Source of the DNA: Afipia sp. | GTDB taxonomy: Bacteria; Pseudomonadota; Alphaproteobacteria; Rhizobiales; Xanthobacteraceae | Reading direction: 5' to 3' | DNA: 64,000 nucleotides | Assembly: GCA_017474385.1 (NCBI GenBank) | Contig: JAFVHU010000152.1 | Span: 1-64,000, forward strand | Shown here: positions 1 through 8,064 of the stretch, piece after piece | How the letters are laid out: each line of letters starts with the position of its first letter | Numbering within the stretch: the stretch's first letter is position 1 | Position numbers and translations under genes: made by a program | The notes under the pieces: generated by a model | What the model was told of the DNA's origin: nothing | The model's database searches: none | What the model saw: the letters and a program-made list of their open reading frames with translations, nothing else

Positions 1-249
1 GAATTCGAAACCGAGCGCGATCAGCAGCGCGACAAACAGCAGGATATAGGGAAGATAGGTCGTGACCTTGGTGCCGGTGGCGTCGATGTCGACGTAAATG
101 CTGTAGGCAACGAATATTGCACCCGCGGCGAGGATGCCAAAAAACAGGATCATTGTTAGCGGGTTGAAACCCTTATCGAGATTAGGCCGTGAGGCCGGCT
201 CGATGGTTTGCCCGTCGGCAATCCCTGAATTCAATGTAATGTCGCTCAT
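1..249 (-). CDS. PiT-family inorganic phosphate transporter, N-terminal part (cut by window edge)
   Basis: Only the first 83 codons lie in the window. The protein starts MSDITLNSG, has a hydrophilic stretch of about 35 residues, a membrane segment (TMILFFGILAAGAIFVAYSI region), and a second membrane segment that ends at the window edge in the sequence IALGFEF. This is where PiT (PHO4) transporters normally continue into the VNGFHDTAN signature, which is outside the window. The family imports phosphate with H+ or Na+ through the inner membrane. The start is supported by AAGGGG a few bases upstream of the ATG. That Shine-Dalgarno lies inside a hairpin listed separately. The family call rests on recall of this N-terminal pattern; the signature itself cannot be seen. 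Confidence 0.7.
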   Translation of the reverse strand, partial: MSDITLNSGIADGQTIEPASRPNLDKGFNPLTMILFFGILAAGAIFVAYSIYVDIDATGTKVTTYLPYILLFVALLIALGFEF

Positions 250-254
250 CTCAT

Positions 255-276
255 ACCCCTTATGAAACTCAGGGGT
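255..276 (-). promoter_or_regulatory. Leader hairpin that covers the ribosome binding site of the PiT gene
   Basis: The arms ACCCCT (255-260) and AGGGGT (271-276) are perfect inverted repeats with a 10-base loop. Read on the minus strand the downstream arm contains the AAGGGG Shine-Dalgarno of the phosphate transporter gene, five to ten bases before its ATG. The folded transcript would hide the site. On the plus strand the same hairpin is followed by TCTTTTT, so it could also act as a terminator in that direction, but no plus-strand gene ends here. Confidence 0.4.
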
Positions 277-448
277 TCTTTTTGACCGGTTAACTTGAAG
301 GTCGGATGACACCTTTCATATCGGCACACGACGAACTGCGATTCCGGTGGAACTGTGCCCGATGACACCCATGCCATTCCGCGGTTTTTGAAGCCTGCTG
401 ACGGGATGCCGCGCGAAAGTCCTGTAGTTGTTCGGAAAATGCAGTGAA

Positions 449-1828
449 CTAACGCAATGCGTCCATTCGCTTTTGCTCGTCCATCAATTCAAGTAGCCAG
501 GCCAGGCTGATGCCCAGACCGAGACCGAGCAACACGCTGATGAGCAGAACCCCGACGGGGAATGTGCGGCCGGACTCCAGCGGCACCGTTGCGCGGCTCA
601 ATATTCGGGCGCTCGCGTTGTCCGGCCGCTGTTGCTGAGATCGGGCCAGGATAACCTGATACGCGGCACGGCTTGCCTCGACGTCGTGCTCCAGTTCCTT
701 GAGGCGGGCGGTCGCTTCGTTCGTTTTGATGAGGTCTTGTTTCGATGCTTCGAGGCGGCTCTTGAGTTGAGTCACCACTCCGCGGCTGCGTTCCAGTTCG
801 GCTGTAACGGACTGAGTCACATCCTGAATTGACTGCTCAAGCAGCCGCTTGGCTTCGGCTGCCCGCATCCTTGCAATCACACGGTCGGGGTGACGCGGCC
901 CCAGCGTTTCAGACAGATCAATTTCCAGTTGCCTTGCGGCGGCATAGCGGGTTCTGAACGTCCCGATTGTTCCTCCCCGGATCGCGTCCGGTATTCCGCC
1001 GCTATCCAGGGTTCTTCTGGCGCGCTGGATCTGATTCAGCGTCGAACGCAAACCGCTGGCCTTGGTCTCGGCGGCGGCGATCTGATCCGAAATTTCGCTC
1101 ACATGTTTCTCGGCGCCGGGTTCGACACCAGCCATCAGCGCTCGGCTATCGCTGCGATATTTTTCATAACGCTGTTCGGCTTCTCGCAGGCGCGTCCGGA
1201 GTGTTTCCAGCCGAGCGGTGAGAGGTGCCATAGCGCCTGGTGCTGCCTCCGCGCCAGCGCGACCCTGTTCCTCTACATAGCTATCCATCACCGCGTTGGC
1301 GACGCGCGCCGACGTTTCGCGATCCGGCGTGACGACGTCGACGTTCACCGTGTTAGAGTCAGGATTGCGAGCGATGCTGATCGCGCGGTTCAACTGGCGC
1401 AATGCCACGGCGTGCGGCTCGGTTACAGGGACAAGCCCGACACCAGCAAGAAGCGTGAAGAGAATCCCCTTCGATTTTCCGCCAAAGAGCGGATCGGTGT
1501 CGAGTTTCTCTCTTGCGATAACCTTGTCGAGAACGCTGCGCAACGTCAGGGCGCTGATCTGGTTGTCGATACCAGCCGCGCTGGCTTCCGGTTTACCGGC
1601 ATCGGCTGTGACTTGAGCAGGCAGATCAAGCAGAATTTGACCGGATGCGACATACTTGGGAGCCGACAGCAATATCCAGACGAGGCTGAGAGCGGCGCAG
1701 AGCGCGGTTACCGCAGCGATAAACGCCGCCCGGCGGAGCAACACCGCTGCGACACCTTCCACATCCAGGGCAGGTACTTGAATCCGGGACAGGTACGCAT
1801 CGCGCCTGTCGTTGTCGGAAATCGCCAT
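449..1828 (-). CDS. Wzz/GumC-type polysaccharide co-polymerase (chain length determinant)
   Basis: This 459-residue protein has the family layout: a cytoplasmic N-terminus, a first membrane segment at about residues 33-53 (AAFIAAVTALCAALSLVWIL), a long periplasmic part with coiled-coil regions (about 195-270 and 305-390), and a second membrane segment near 425-447, ending MDEQKRMDALR. Such proteins sit in the inner membrane and set the chain length of exported polysaccharide or couple synthesis to export. No fused kinase domain is present. AGGGA lies upstream of the start codon. No other polysaccharide genes are visible nearby, so the polymer cannot be named. The next gene on this strand (ferredoxin-NADP reductase) starts a separate unit about 100 bases upstream. 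Confidence 0.75.
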   Translation of the reverse strand: MAISDNDRRDAYLSRIQVPALDVEGVAAVLLRRAAFIAAVTALCAALSLVWILLSAPKYVASGQILLDLPAQVTADAGKPEASAAGIDNQISALTLRSVLDKVIAREKLDTDPLFGGKSKGILFTLLAGVGLVPVTEPHAVALRQLNRAISIARNPDSNTVNVDVVTPDRETSARVANAVMDSYVEEQGRAGAEAAPGAMAPLTARLETLRTRLREAEQRYEKYRSDSRALMAGVEPGAEKHVSEISDQIAAAETKASGLRSTLNQIQRARRTLDSGGIPDAIRGGTIGTFRTRYAAARQLEIDLSETLGPRHPDRVIARMRAAEAKRLLEQSIQDVTQSVTAELERSRGVVTQLKSRLEASKQDLIKTNEATARLKELEHDVEASRAAYQVILARSQQQRPDNASARILSRATVPLESGRTFPVGVLLISVLLGLGLGISLAWLLELMDEQKRMDALR

Positions 1829-1931
1829 GCCAACGTCCCTACGCTACGCGTCTTGGGACCAGATAATCCGACAAATCGGCACCCGTGGCGAGGCCAATGC
1901 CCGCCTAAACGGCGCAAAAAATGGTCACCTG

Positions 1932-2705
1932 CTAGCGTTCGACGAACGCCTTTTCGACGACAAACTCGCCGGGCTCGCCGTGGTTGCCTTCGGTGAACCC
2001 CTTGTCGAGCAGCAGCGCGCGCGTATCCAGAAGCAACGCCGGGCTGCCGCAGATCATGACGCGGTCGCGCGCGGCCTCCAGCGGAGCGAGGCCCGCGTCT
2101 ACGAACAACTTTCCTGACGTCATCAGGTCGGTGATCCGGCCGCGATTGCGGAACGGATCGCGCGTCACGGTGGGATAATAGATCAACTGGTTGCGGACCA
2201 GTTCGCCGATCAGATCGTCTTTCGGCAGCCGTTCGGTGATCATCTCGCCATAAGCAAGCTCGGCGACACGGCGGCAGCCGTGCAGCAGTACCACCCTCTC
2301 GAAGCGGTCATAGGTTTCCGGGTCCTTGATGACGCTGAGGAATGGCGCAAGTCCGGTCCCGGTGCCGATCAGATAGAGATTCCGGCCATTCTTCAGATTG
2401 TCGATGACCAGAGTGCCGGTGGCCTTGCGCCCCACGATGATCTCATCGCCTTCCTTCAAATGCTGAAGCCGCGAGGTCAATGGACCGTCCGGCACCTTGA
2501 TCGAGAAGAATTCCAGCCGGTCTTCGTAATTGGCGCTCGCCACGCTGTAGGCACGCAGCAGCGGCTTCTCACCGACCTTCAGGCCGATCATTGTGAATTC
2601 GCCGTTGCGGAAGCGGAATGACGGATCGCGCGTCGTCGTGAAACTGAACAGCGTATCGGTCCAGTGATGAACGCTGAGGACGCTTTCCTGATTGAAATTG
2701 CTCAT
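1932..2705 (-). CDS. fpr: Ferredoxin--NADP+ reductase, bacterial type
   Basis: The 257-residue protein moves electrons between NADPH and ferredoxin or flavodoxin in the cytoplasm. Residues 51-54 (RAYS) are the FAD-binding motif, 114-122 (GTGTGLAPF) the NADP-binding loop, and CGSPALL lies near residue 220. The C-terminus VEKAFVER is typical of the bacterial subclass. I chose the ATG at 2705 (MSNFNQESV) because GAGCGAG precedes it and homologues start there; an alternative start nine codons upstream has no good ribosome site. It is divergent from the enamidase gene, and the shared gap holds a clear inverted repeat. The E. barkeri 6-hydroxynicotinate reductase is ferredoxin dependent, so this reductase could feed the hnr product here, but that is inference; fpr is also a common housekeeping gene. 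Confidence 0.9.
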   Translation of the reverse strand: MSNFNQESVLSVHHWTDTLFSFTTTRDPSFRFRNGEFTMIGLKVGEKPLLRAYSVASANYEDRLEFFSIKVPDGPLTSRLQHLKEGDEIIVGRKATGTLVIDNLKNGRNLYLIGTGTGLAPFLSVIKDPETYDRFERVVLLHGCRRVAELAYGEMITERLPKDDLIGELVRNQLIYYPTVTRDPFRNRGRITDLMTSGKLFVDAGLAPLEAARDRVMICGSPALLLDTRALLLDKGFTEGNHGEPGEFVVEKAFVER

Positions 2706-2764
2706 CTCGCTCGATCCGGTGTGCAGGGCCAACGACGGGGCAAAATCAGAAACGCGGAGACAGA

Positions 2765-2797
2765 TTGCCTCGCCAATTCATTTGTGTACTAATGAAT
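2765..2797 (+). promoter_or_regulatory. Promoter and operator candidate of the enamidase gene
   Basis: TTGCCT (2765-2770) and ACTAAT (2788-2793) are spaced by 17 bases and read as -35 and -10 boxes toward the enamidase gene. A perfect inverted repeat ATTCATT-N8-AATGAAT (2776-2797) covers the spacer and the -10 box, the usual place for a repressor site. The length and spacing suit a MarR-type dimer, and a MarR gene lies just beyond the enamidase gene. The site also lies in the divergent gap shared with the ferredoxin-NADP reductase gene. Confidence 0.5.
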
Positions 2798-2878
2798 AAT
2801 CCAGCTTGATACCACCGTCAACCCGCGCTCAAGTTGGAGCCGACCCGCTGAAAAGGCATTGCACGGAAGGAAAAATCC

Positions 2879-4078
2879 ATGGCCAACGATACGCCCCAGG
2901 GAACCACCGGCCCGACCAAGCTGGTGATCCGGAATATCGGTCTGATCCTGAGCGGGGCCATGGAGAAGCCGATCCTGGACGCCGACACCATCGTCGCGGA
3001 GAACGGCAAGATCACCGCCATCGGGCGGGCCAAGGATATCGATGCTGAGGGCGCGACCACGGTCATCGATGCCAACGGAACGACGGTCACCCCCGGCCTG
3101 ATCGACAGCCACGTCCATCCTGTCGCCGGCGACTGGACCCCGCGGCAGAACCAGATCGGCTGGATCGACAGCTTCCTGAACGGTGGCGTCACCACCATGA
3201 TTTCAGCGGGCGAGGTCCACATGCCCGGCCGTCCGCGCGACGTGGTCGGGGTCAAGGCGATGGCGATTTTTGCTCAGCGCGCGTTCGACAATCTGCGCCC
3301 CGGCGGCGTCAAGGTTCATGCCGGCGCGCCGGTGATCGAACCAGGGATGACGGAAGAGGATTTCAAGGAGCTTGCGGCAGCAGGCGTCAGGCTGCTCGGC
3401 GAAGTCGGTCTCGGCGGCGTCAAGGACGGCCCGACCGCGCGCAAGATGGTCGCGTGGGCGCGCAAATACGGCATCCAGAGCACGATCCACACCGGCGGCC
3501 CATCGATTCCCGGATCCGGCCTGATTGATGCGGACGTGGTGCTGGAAGCCGACACCGATGTTGTCGGTCACATCAACGGCGGCCACACCGCCCTCCCCGA
3601 TGGACAGATCCGATGTATCTGCGAAGGCTGCAAGCGGGGCTTGGAGCTGGTTCACAACGGTAATGAACGCTCGGCACTTTACACATTGCGCATAGCCCGC
3701 GAGATGAAAGAGCTGAACCGCGTCATTCTCGGCACCGACGCGCCAGCAGGTTCAGGCGTGCAGCCACTCGGCATCCTGCGGATGGTGTCTCTGCTGTCGG
3801 CGCTCGGCGATGTGCCGGCGGAAATCGCATTCTGCTTTGCCACCGGCAACACCGCGCGGATGCGTGCGCTTGACTGCGGCATTATCGAAGTCGGACGCGC
3901 GGCGGACTTCGTCATCATGGACAAGGCGCAGCACTCAGCCGGAAAAAACATTCTGGAGAGCGTTCAACTCGGCGATCTGCCCGGCATCGGCATGACGATC
4001 ATTGACGGCATCGTCCGCACGCATCGCAGCCGCAATACTCCGCCCGCAACCAAGGTGCCGGAGATCGTCGCGCAATAA
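2879..4078 (+). CDS. ena: Enamidase (1,4,5,6-tetrahydro-6-oxonicotinate amidohydrolase)
   Basis: The 399-residue protein belongs to the amidohydrolase superfamily and closely follows Eubacterium barkeri enamidase, which hydrolyses the reduced ring of 6-oxo-tetrahydronicotinate to 2-formylglutarate and ammonia. Visible family marks are DSHVHP (metal ligands H78 and H80), GGVTTMISAG, MPGRPRD, GEVGLGGVKDG, HTGGPSIPGS, HINGGHTA, GTDAPAGSG (D287), and the C-terminal RNTPPA, which is shared with the E. barkeri enzyme. The ATG follows GGAAGGAAAAATCC. No signal peptide is seen, so it acts in the cytoplasm. It converges on the MarR gene with a 10-base gap. Together with the hnr gene 8 kb away it places an anaerobic-type ring cleavage route in this genome. 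Another cyclic amidase role is possible but less likely given the neighbours. Confidence 0.88.
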   Translation: MANDTPQGTTGPTKLVIRNIGLILSGAMEKPILDADTIVAENGKITAIGRAKDIDAEGATTVIDANGTTVTPGLIDSHVHPVAGDWTPRQNQIGWIDSFLNGGVTTMISAGEVHMPGRPRDVVGVKAMAIFAQRAFDNLRPGGVKVHAGAPVIEPGMTEEDFKELAAAGVRLLGEVGLGGVKDGPTARKMVAWARKYGIQSTIHTGGPSIPGSGLIDADVVLEADTDVVGHINGGHTALPDGQIRCICEGCKRGLELVHNGNERSALYTLRIAREMKELNRVILGTDAPAGSGVQPLGILRMVSLLSALGDVPAEIAFCFATGNTARMRALDCGIIEVGRAADFVIMDKAQHSAGKNILESVQLGDLPGIGMTIIDGIVRTHRSRNTPPATKVPEIVAQ

Positions 4079-4088
4079 TCGCGATACA

Positions 4089-4571
4089 TCAGCGCAGCTT
4101 GTTCAGGAGCGCGACGAAGGTCTCGCGCTCCTTTGCATCGAGTGGCGCTAGCGTCTCTTTCGAGATCGCCAGCGCGTTTGGGGCAGCTTTCTCCGCCATC
4201 GCCTGCCCCGCGCGAGTCAGGCTGACAAGAAGCCGGCGACCGTCCTGCGGATCCGAACTGGTTTCCGTCAGTCCGCGTGCTGTCAACCGGTCGATCACGC
4301 CCTTGATGGTTGCAACGTCCATCGCGGTGAGACGCCCGAGCTGGTTCTGCGAACACGGCCCGGTCTCGGTCAACTTCGCCAGTGCCGCCCACTGCGTCGG
4401 CGTGAGGTTGATCCCGATTTCCCTTGCAAAAATCGCTGCATGGCGCTGCCAGACCTGGCGCAACACGAAACCGATTTGGTCCTCAAGCACATAGGGCTGC
4501 TTTTTCGGACTTCTCTTCGGAGGAATACCCTTGGTTAGTGCGGCGACCTTGTTCTGAGCGGCCTTGGCCAT
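4089..4571 (-). CDS. MarR-family transcriptional regulator
   Basis: This 160-residue DNA-binding protein has a lysine-rich N-terminus, then a winged helix with CSQNQLGRLTAMDVATIKGVIDRLTARGL as the recognition region and DPQDGRRLLVSLT as the wing, which are MarR hallmarks. I chose the ATG at 4571 (MAKAAQNK) because GGGGAACGGGA precedes it; a start 13 codons upstream is possible. It is the last gene after the livF-like gene (60-base gap) in the long operon that begins with hnr, so it would be made together with the pathway. Aromatic-acid catabolic clusters often use MarR repressors that sense the substrate. The inverted repeat before the enamidase gene is its most likely target, which is inference. 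Confidence 0.85.
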   Translation of the reverse strand: MAKAAQNKVAALTKGIPPKRSPKKQPYVLEDQIGFVLRQVWQRHAAIFAREIGINLTPTQWAALAKLTETGPCSQNQLGRLTAMDVATIKGVIDRLTARGLTETSSDPQDGRRLLVSLTRAGQAMAEKAAPNALAISKETLAPLDAKERETFVALLNKLR

Positions 4572-4631
4572 TCCCGTTCCCCTAACATCTTGTCTTCGTC
4601 CTGCGGACATCGTGCGGACAGTAGCGATTGA

Positions 4632-5336
4632 TCACACCGCCAGATGGGCGTCGCGAATGTCCGGACGCGCCTCAAGTTCGCTCATGGTGCCACTGAAGCA
4701 GATACGGCCGCGCTCAATGATATAGGCGCGGTCTGAAATGAGATTCGCGAAGTGAAGATTCTGCTCGGACACAACAATGCTGACGCCTTCCTTCTTCATG
4801 GCGAGGATGGCACCTACCATCTGCTCGACAATCTTCGGCGACAGTCCTTCTGAGGGTTCGTCTAGCAGCACCAGCGACGGATTGCCCATCAAGGTCCGGG
4901 CAATGGTCAGCATCTGCTGTTCTCCGCCACTCATGCGCCCGCCCATCCGGCCGCGCATTTCGCCGAGGTTCGGAAACAGCGTGAACAGTTTTTCGCGGGT
5001 CCACAGCGGAGCGTTCCGGCGCGGCGGCTGACGGCCGACTTCCAGATTTTCCTCCACCGTGAGATCTGTAAAGATGCGGCGCTCCTCCGGCACATAACCG
5101 AGCCCGCCGCGCACGATGGCATGCGTTGGCTGAGTGGAAACGTCATTGCCCTCGAACACGATCTGGCCTTCGCGTTGTTCGACCAGACCGACGATCGATC
5201 GGAACGTCGTCGACTTTCCTGCTCCGTTGCGGCCCAGCAGCGCAACAACTTCGCCATCTCCGACCTCGAGCGCAACATCGAACAAGATGTGAGCCGGACC
5301 GTAGTAGCTGTTGAGTCCTTGAACCGAGAGCTTCAT
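4632..5336 (-). CDS. Branched-chain-type ABC importer, LivF-like ATPase (system 1)
   Basis: The 234-residue ATPase has Walker A GRNGAGKS, the signature MSGGEQQ, Walker B LVLLDEP, and the short LivF pattern EERRIFTDLTVEENL. It powers an inner-membrane importer of the hydrophobic amino-acid type (HAAT). Its ATG overlaps the livG-like stop codon (ATGA), so the two ATPases are translated together. The full system (two ATPases, fused permease, binding protein) lies between the hnr block and the MarR gene on one strand. The likely cargo is therefore nicotinate or a related ring acid rather than leucine, but this is context only. Confidence 0.9.
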   Translation of the reverse strand: MKLSVQGLNSYYGPAHILFDVALEVGDGEVVALLGRNGAGKSTTFRSIVGLVEQREGQIVFEGNDVSTQPTHAIVRGGLGYVPEERRIFTDLTVEENLEVGRQPPRRNAPLWTREKLFTLFPNLGEMRGRMGGRMSGGEQQMLTIARTLMGNPSLVLLDEPSEGLSPKIVEQMVGAILAMKKEGVSIVVSEQNLHFANLISDRAYIIERGRICFSGTMSELEARPDIRDAHLAV

Positions 5337-6124
5337 GCGGATGCTCCCTCCCGGTGGCGCGCGTCATAGACCAAACCTTCGCCGAGGTAGATCGCGCGGA
5401 CCTGCGGATTCCGCCGGACCTCCTCGGGTGTCCCCTCCGCGATCAGCGTGCCGCGATTGAGCACAAGAATGCGGTCGGCATGCTCGAACACCACGTCCAT
5501 GTCGTGTTCGGTGAAAAGAACACCGATCGATTTCTCCCTCGCGATGCGCGCGGTCAGGCGCATCAGTTCGACACGCTCGCGCGGCGCCATGCCGGCCGTC
5601 GGCTCATCCATCAAAAGCAATTTTGGCTGATTTGCGAGCGCGATTGCAAGTTCGAGGCGTTTGAGATCACCATAGGCAAGCTCGCCGCACGGACGTTCCG
5701 CATAGCCGCTCATGCCGACCAGATCGAGCAGCCGGTTCGCTTCGTCGCGCTCAAAGCCCGGCGTCGAGCGCCACATGTTGAAGAGCTGCGCATTGTAGGA
5801 GATCAGAGGAACCTGCACGTTCTCGCGCACAGTCATGGTGGGAAACGTCGCAGTGATCTGGAATGTGCGCCCGACGCCGAGCCGCCAGATCGCACGCGGC
5901 TTCTTTCCGGCAGTGTCCTTGCCTAACAGATTGATGCGGCCGCTGTCCGGGACATTCTGGCCGTTGAGCATGTCGAAACATGTGCTTTTGCCGGCTCCGT
6001 TGGGTCCGATAAGTGCGAGAATTTCACCCGCCACAAGGGAAAACGACACGCCGCGCACCGCATGGACGCCGCCATAGGATTTGGTCAGGCCTTCGACTGA
6101 AAGAAGTGTAGGTGCAGCACTCAT
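5333..6124 (-). CDS. Branched-chain-type ABC importer, LivG-like ATPase (system 1)
   Basis: The 263-residue ATPase contains Walker A GPNGAGKST, the LivG-typical GRTFQITATFPTMTVREN, the signature region CGELAYGDLKRLELA and Walker B LLLMDEPTAGM. The signature motif is degenerate (LAYGD in place of LSGGQ), as is usual for LivG proteins. It pairs with the LivF-like subunit on the cytoplasmic face of the permease. Both ends overlap neighbours by four bases (ATGA), which points to strict co-translation with the fused permease upstream and the LivF-like gene downstream. Confidence 0.9.
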   Translation of the reverse strand: MSAAPTLLSVEGLTKSYGGVHAVRGVSFSLVAGEILALIGPNGAGKSTCFDMLNGQNVPDSGRINLLGKDTAGKKPRAIWRLGVGRTFQITATFPTMTVRENVQVPLISYNAQLFNMWRSTPGFERDEANRLLDLVGMSGYAERPCGELAYGDLKRLELAIALANQPKLLLMDEPTAGMAPRERVELMRLTARIAREKSIGVLFTEHDMDVVFEHADRILVLNRGTLIAEGTPEEVRRNPQVRAIYLGEGLVYDARHREGASA

Positions 6125-8007
6125 TCCGCGCTCTCGATCCGTGATGCCAGAATGGCAGACTTCGACGATTGCGATTGGCGCCGTGTGCGGATCGTTTCGA
6201 TCATCCCGACGATGCCCTTCGGGAAGGCAACCACGATCAGCACGATAATCGCGCCAAGCACCAGTTTCGACAAGTCGGTCTGACTCACCAGCCAGATGTT
6301 AAGCGCCTTGAAGACGATCGCACCAACCACAGCGCCTGATACCGTCTCGACACCGCCCAGCAGCACCATCACAAGTGCGTCGACAGAGAGTGAAATGCCA
6401 AGGCTGTCGGGAAACACACTGCCCTTGAGATATGCAAACAGCGCTCCGGCCACACCCGCAACGGTGCCCGCGATCACAAACGCGGTCCACTGAATCCGCT
6501 TGCCGTCGATTCCGATGGCCTCGCTGCGCAATCCGGAATCCCGAGTCGCGCGCAGCGCGTAACCGAACGGCGAAAACACGATGACGCGAAGCAATACCGC
6601 TGCGATCGTCGCGATGCCGAGCGACAGCCAGTAAAAATGAACCGGGCCCGCCGCCCAGGCGTCAGGCCAGACGCCCAGAATTCCGTTGTCACCACCCGTC
6701 ACCCCAACCCACTGGAATGCGACCGACCAGACGATCTGGGCGAAAGCCAGTGTCAGCATCGCGAAGTACACGCCTGAAAGCTGAACCGCGAAGAATCCAA
6801 AGATTGCAGCGCCGACCAATCCAAGCAGCGGCCCAAGCAACAGACACGCGATCATCGGCAGGCCTGCGGCCTTCGCAAAAAACGCGACACCGTAGGCACC
6901 GAGGCCGAAATAGGCCGCATGCCCGAACGATGCGAGCCCGCCAACGGACATCAGGAAGTGCAGGCTCGCCGCGAAGATCACGAAGATCGCTATCTCCGCA
7001 CCGACCGTGAGCGCGTAGTTCCCACCGAACAGCGGCAAGGCTGCCGCAACGATAAGCACAGCCAGCACCGCGAAACGTTCGTTCATGGTCAGCGGCCGCC
7101 ACGGGCGTACTGTGAGGCCCGGCGTCTTGCGCGCAACAGCCTCCGGCTTTCCGAACAGCCCCCACGGCCGAACGATCAGCACGGCGGCCATCACGAGGAA
7201 CACGAGAATGATCGAAATCTTCGGAAATATCAGAATGCCGAATGCGTTCAGTTCAGAGACCAGAACCGCCGCAACGAACGCACCGGTGATGCTGCCGAGA
7301 CCACCGATCACGACCACGACGAAGACGTCGACGATGATGCGCAGATCCATCGCATGATGGACGGCATCGCGCGGAATTTGCAGCGCGCCGCCGAGCGCGG
7401 CGAGAAACACGCCAACCGCGAATACACTGGTGAACAGCCATTTCTGGTTGACGCCCAGCGCCGCCACCATGTCGCGATCCTGCGTCGCCGCACGAACCAG
7501 AATGCCCCAGCGCGTGCGCCGGAACAGCAGCCACAACGCACCCAGCACCACAGGGCTGAGCACAATCAGAAAGAGATCATAGGTGGGAATGCTCTGGCCG
7601 AAGAAATCGACCGCGCCGCGGAATCCTGGGGCACGGCGGCCCACCAGATCGTCCGGCCCCCAGATCAGCACCACGAGATCCTCGACCATTAGCGTCAGAC
7701 CGAAGGTGGCAAGAAGCTGAAACAGTTCCGGCGACTTATAGATCCGCCGCAGCAATACCATTTCGACCAGCACGCCAAGCACGGCAACAACAAGCGCCGC
7801 AACGACAATGCCGCCCCAGAAACCCAGCGTGCCGGACAGCCGCTCAGTCAGCGTGAATGCGACGTAGGCGCCCAGCATGTAGAATGCGCCATGCGCAAAA
7901 TTCACAATCCGCGTGACGCCGAAGATAATCGACAGACCCGAGGCAACCAGAAACAGCGATGCCGCGCTCGCAAGACCGGTCAGAAATTGAACAAAGTAGA
8001 AGCTCAT
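6121..8007 (-). CDS. Fused LivH-LivM permease of branched-chain-type ABC importer (system 1)
   Basis: At 628 residues this is about twice the length of one permease. The first half (to about 290) is LivH-like, with GVTRIVNFAHGAFYMLGAY, many membrane helices and ATQDRDMVAALGVN before the cytoplasmic coupling loop. The second half (about 310-615) is LivM-like, with SVGGLASFGHAAYFGLGAYG and RATRDSGLRSEAIGID. A short linker carrying RPWGLFGKPEAVARKT joins them. Such fusions replace the usual two-gene permease and form the whole membrane channel as one chain. The other two Liv systems in this window keep separate genes, so this system has a different history. It is preceded by a strong hairpin between it and the binding-protein gene. 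Confidence 0.92.
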   Translation of the reverse strand: MSFYFVQFLTGLASAASLFLVASGLSIIFGVTRIVNFAHGAFYMLGAYVAFTLTERLSGTLGFWGGIVVAALVVAVLGVLVEMVLLRRIYKSPELFQLLATFGLTLMVEDLVVLIWGPDDLVGRRAPGFRGAVDFFGQSIPTYDLFLIVLSPVVLGALWLLFRRTRWGILVRAATQDRDMVAALGVNQKWLFTSVFAVGVFLAALGGALQIPRDAVHHAMDLRIIVDVFVVVVIGGLGSITGAFVAAVLVSELNAFGILIFPKISIILVFLVMAAVLIVRPWGLFGKPEAVARKTPGLTVRPWRPLTMNERFAVLAVLIVAAALPLFGGNYALTVGAEIAIFVIFAASLHFLMSVGGLASFGHAAYFGLGAYGVAFFAKAAGLPMIACLLLGPLLGLVGAAIFGFFAVQLSGVYFAMLTLAFAQIVWSVAFQWVGVTGGDNGILGVWPDAWAAGPVHFYWLSLGIATIAAVLLRVIVFSPFGYALRATRDSGLRSEAIGIDGKRIQWTAFVIAGTVAGVAGALFAYLKGSVFPDSLGISLSVDALVMVLLGGVETVSGAVVGAIVFKALNIWLVSQTDLSKLVLGAIIVLIVVAFPKGIVGMIETIRTRRQSQSSKSAILASRIESAE

Positions 8008-8030
8008 ATGCGATCCACGGCTGGTGAATG

Positions 8031-8055
8031 CCGCGGGCGCATCGTGCGCCCGCGG
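8031..8055 (-). promoter_or_regulatory. Intercistronic hairpin between binding protein and permease genes (system 1)
   Basis: CCGCGGGCGC and GCGCCCGCGG form a perfect 10-bp stem with a 5-base loop. It lies in the 57-base gap after the binding-protein stop codon and before the fused permease start. There is no run of T on the minus strand, so a partial terminator is less likely than an RNA end-protecting stem. Such structures often let binding protein be made in excess of the permease. Confidence 0.55.
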
Positions 8056-8064
8056 TCGCCAAAC

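Noticed and set aside
890-1996. Open frame of 368 codons on the plus strand
   Set aside because: It lies antisense to the Wzz-like gene, has skewed Arg/Gly/His content and no family motif, as expected for a shadow frame in GC-rich DNA.
6919-7692. Open frame of 257 codons on the plus strand
   Set aside because: It is antisense to the fused LivHM gene, with a composition rich in His, Arg, Asp and Gln that mirrors membrane-helix codons. No motif supports it.
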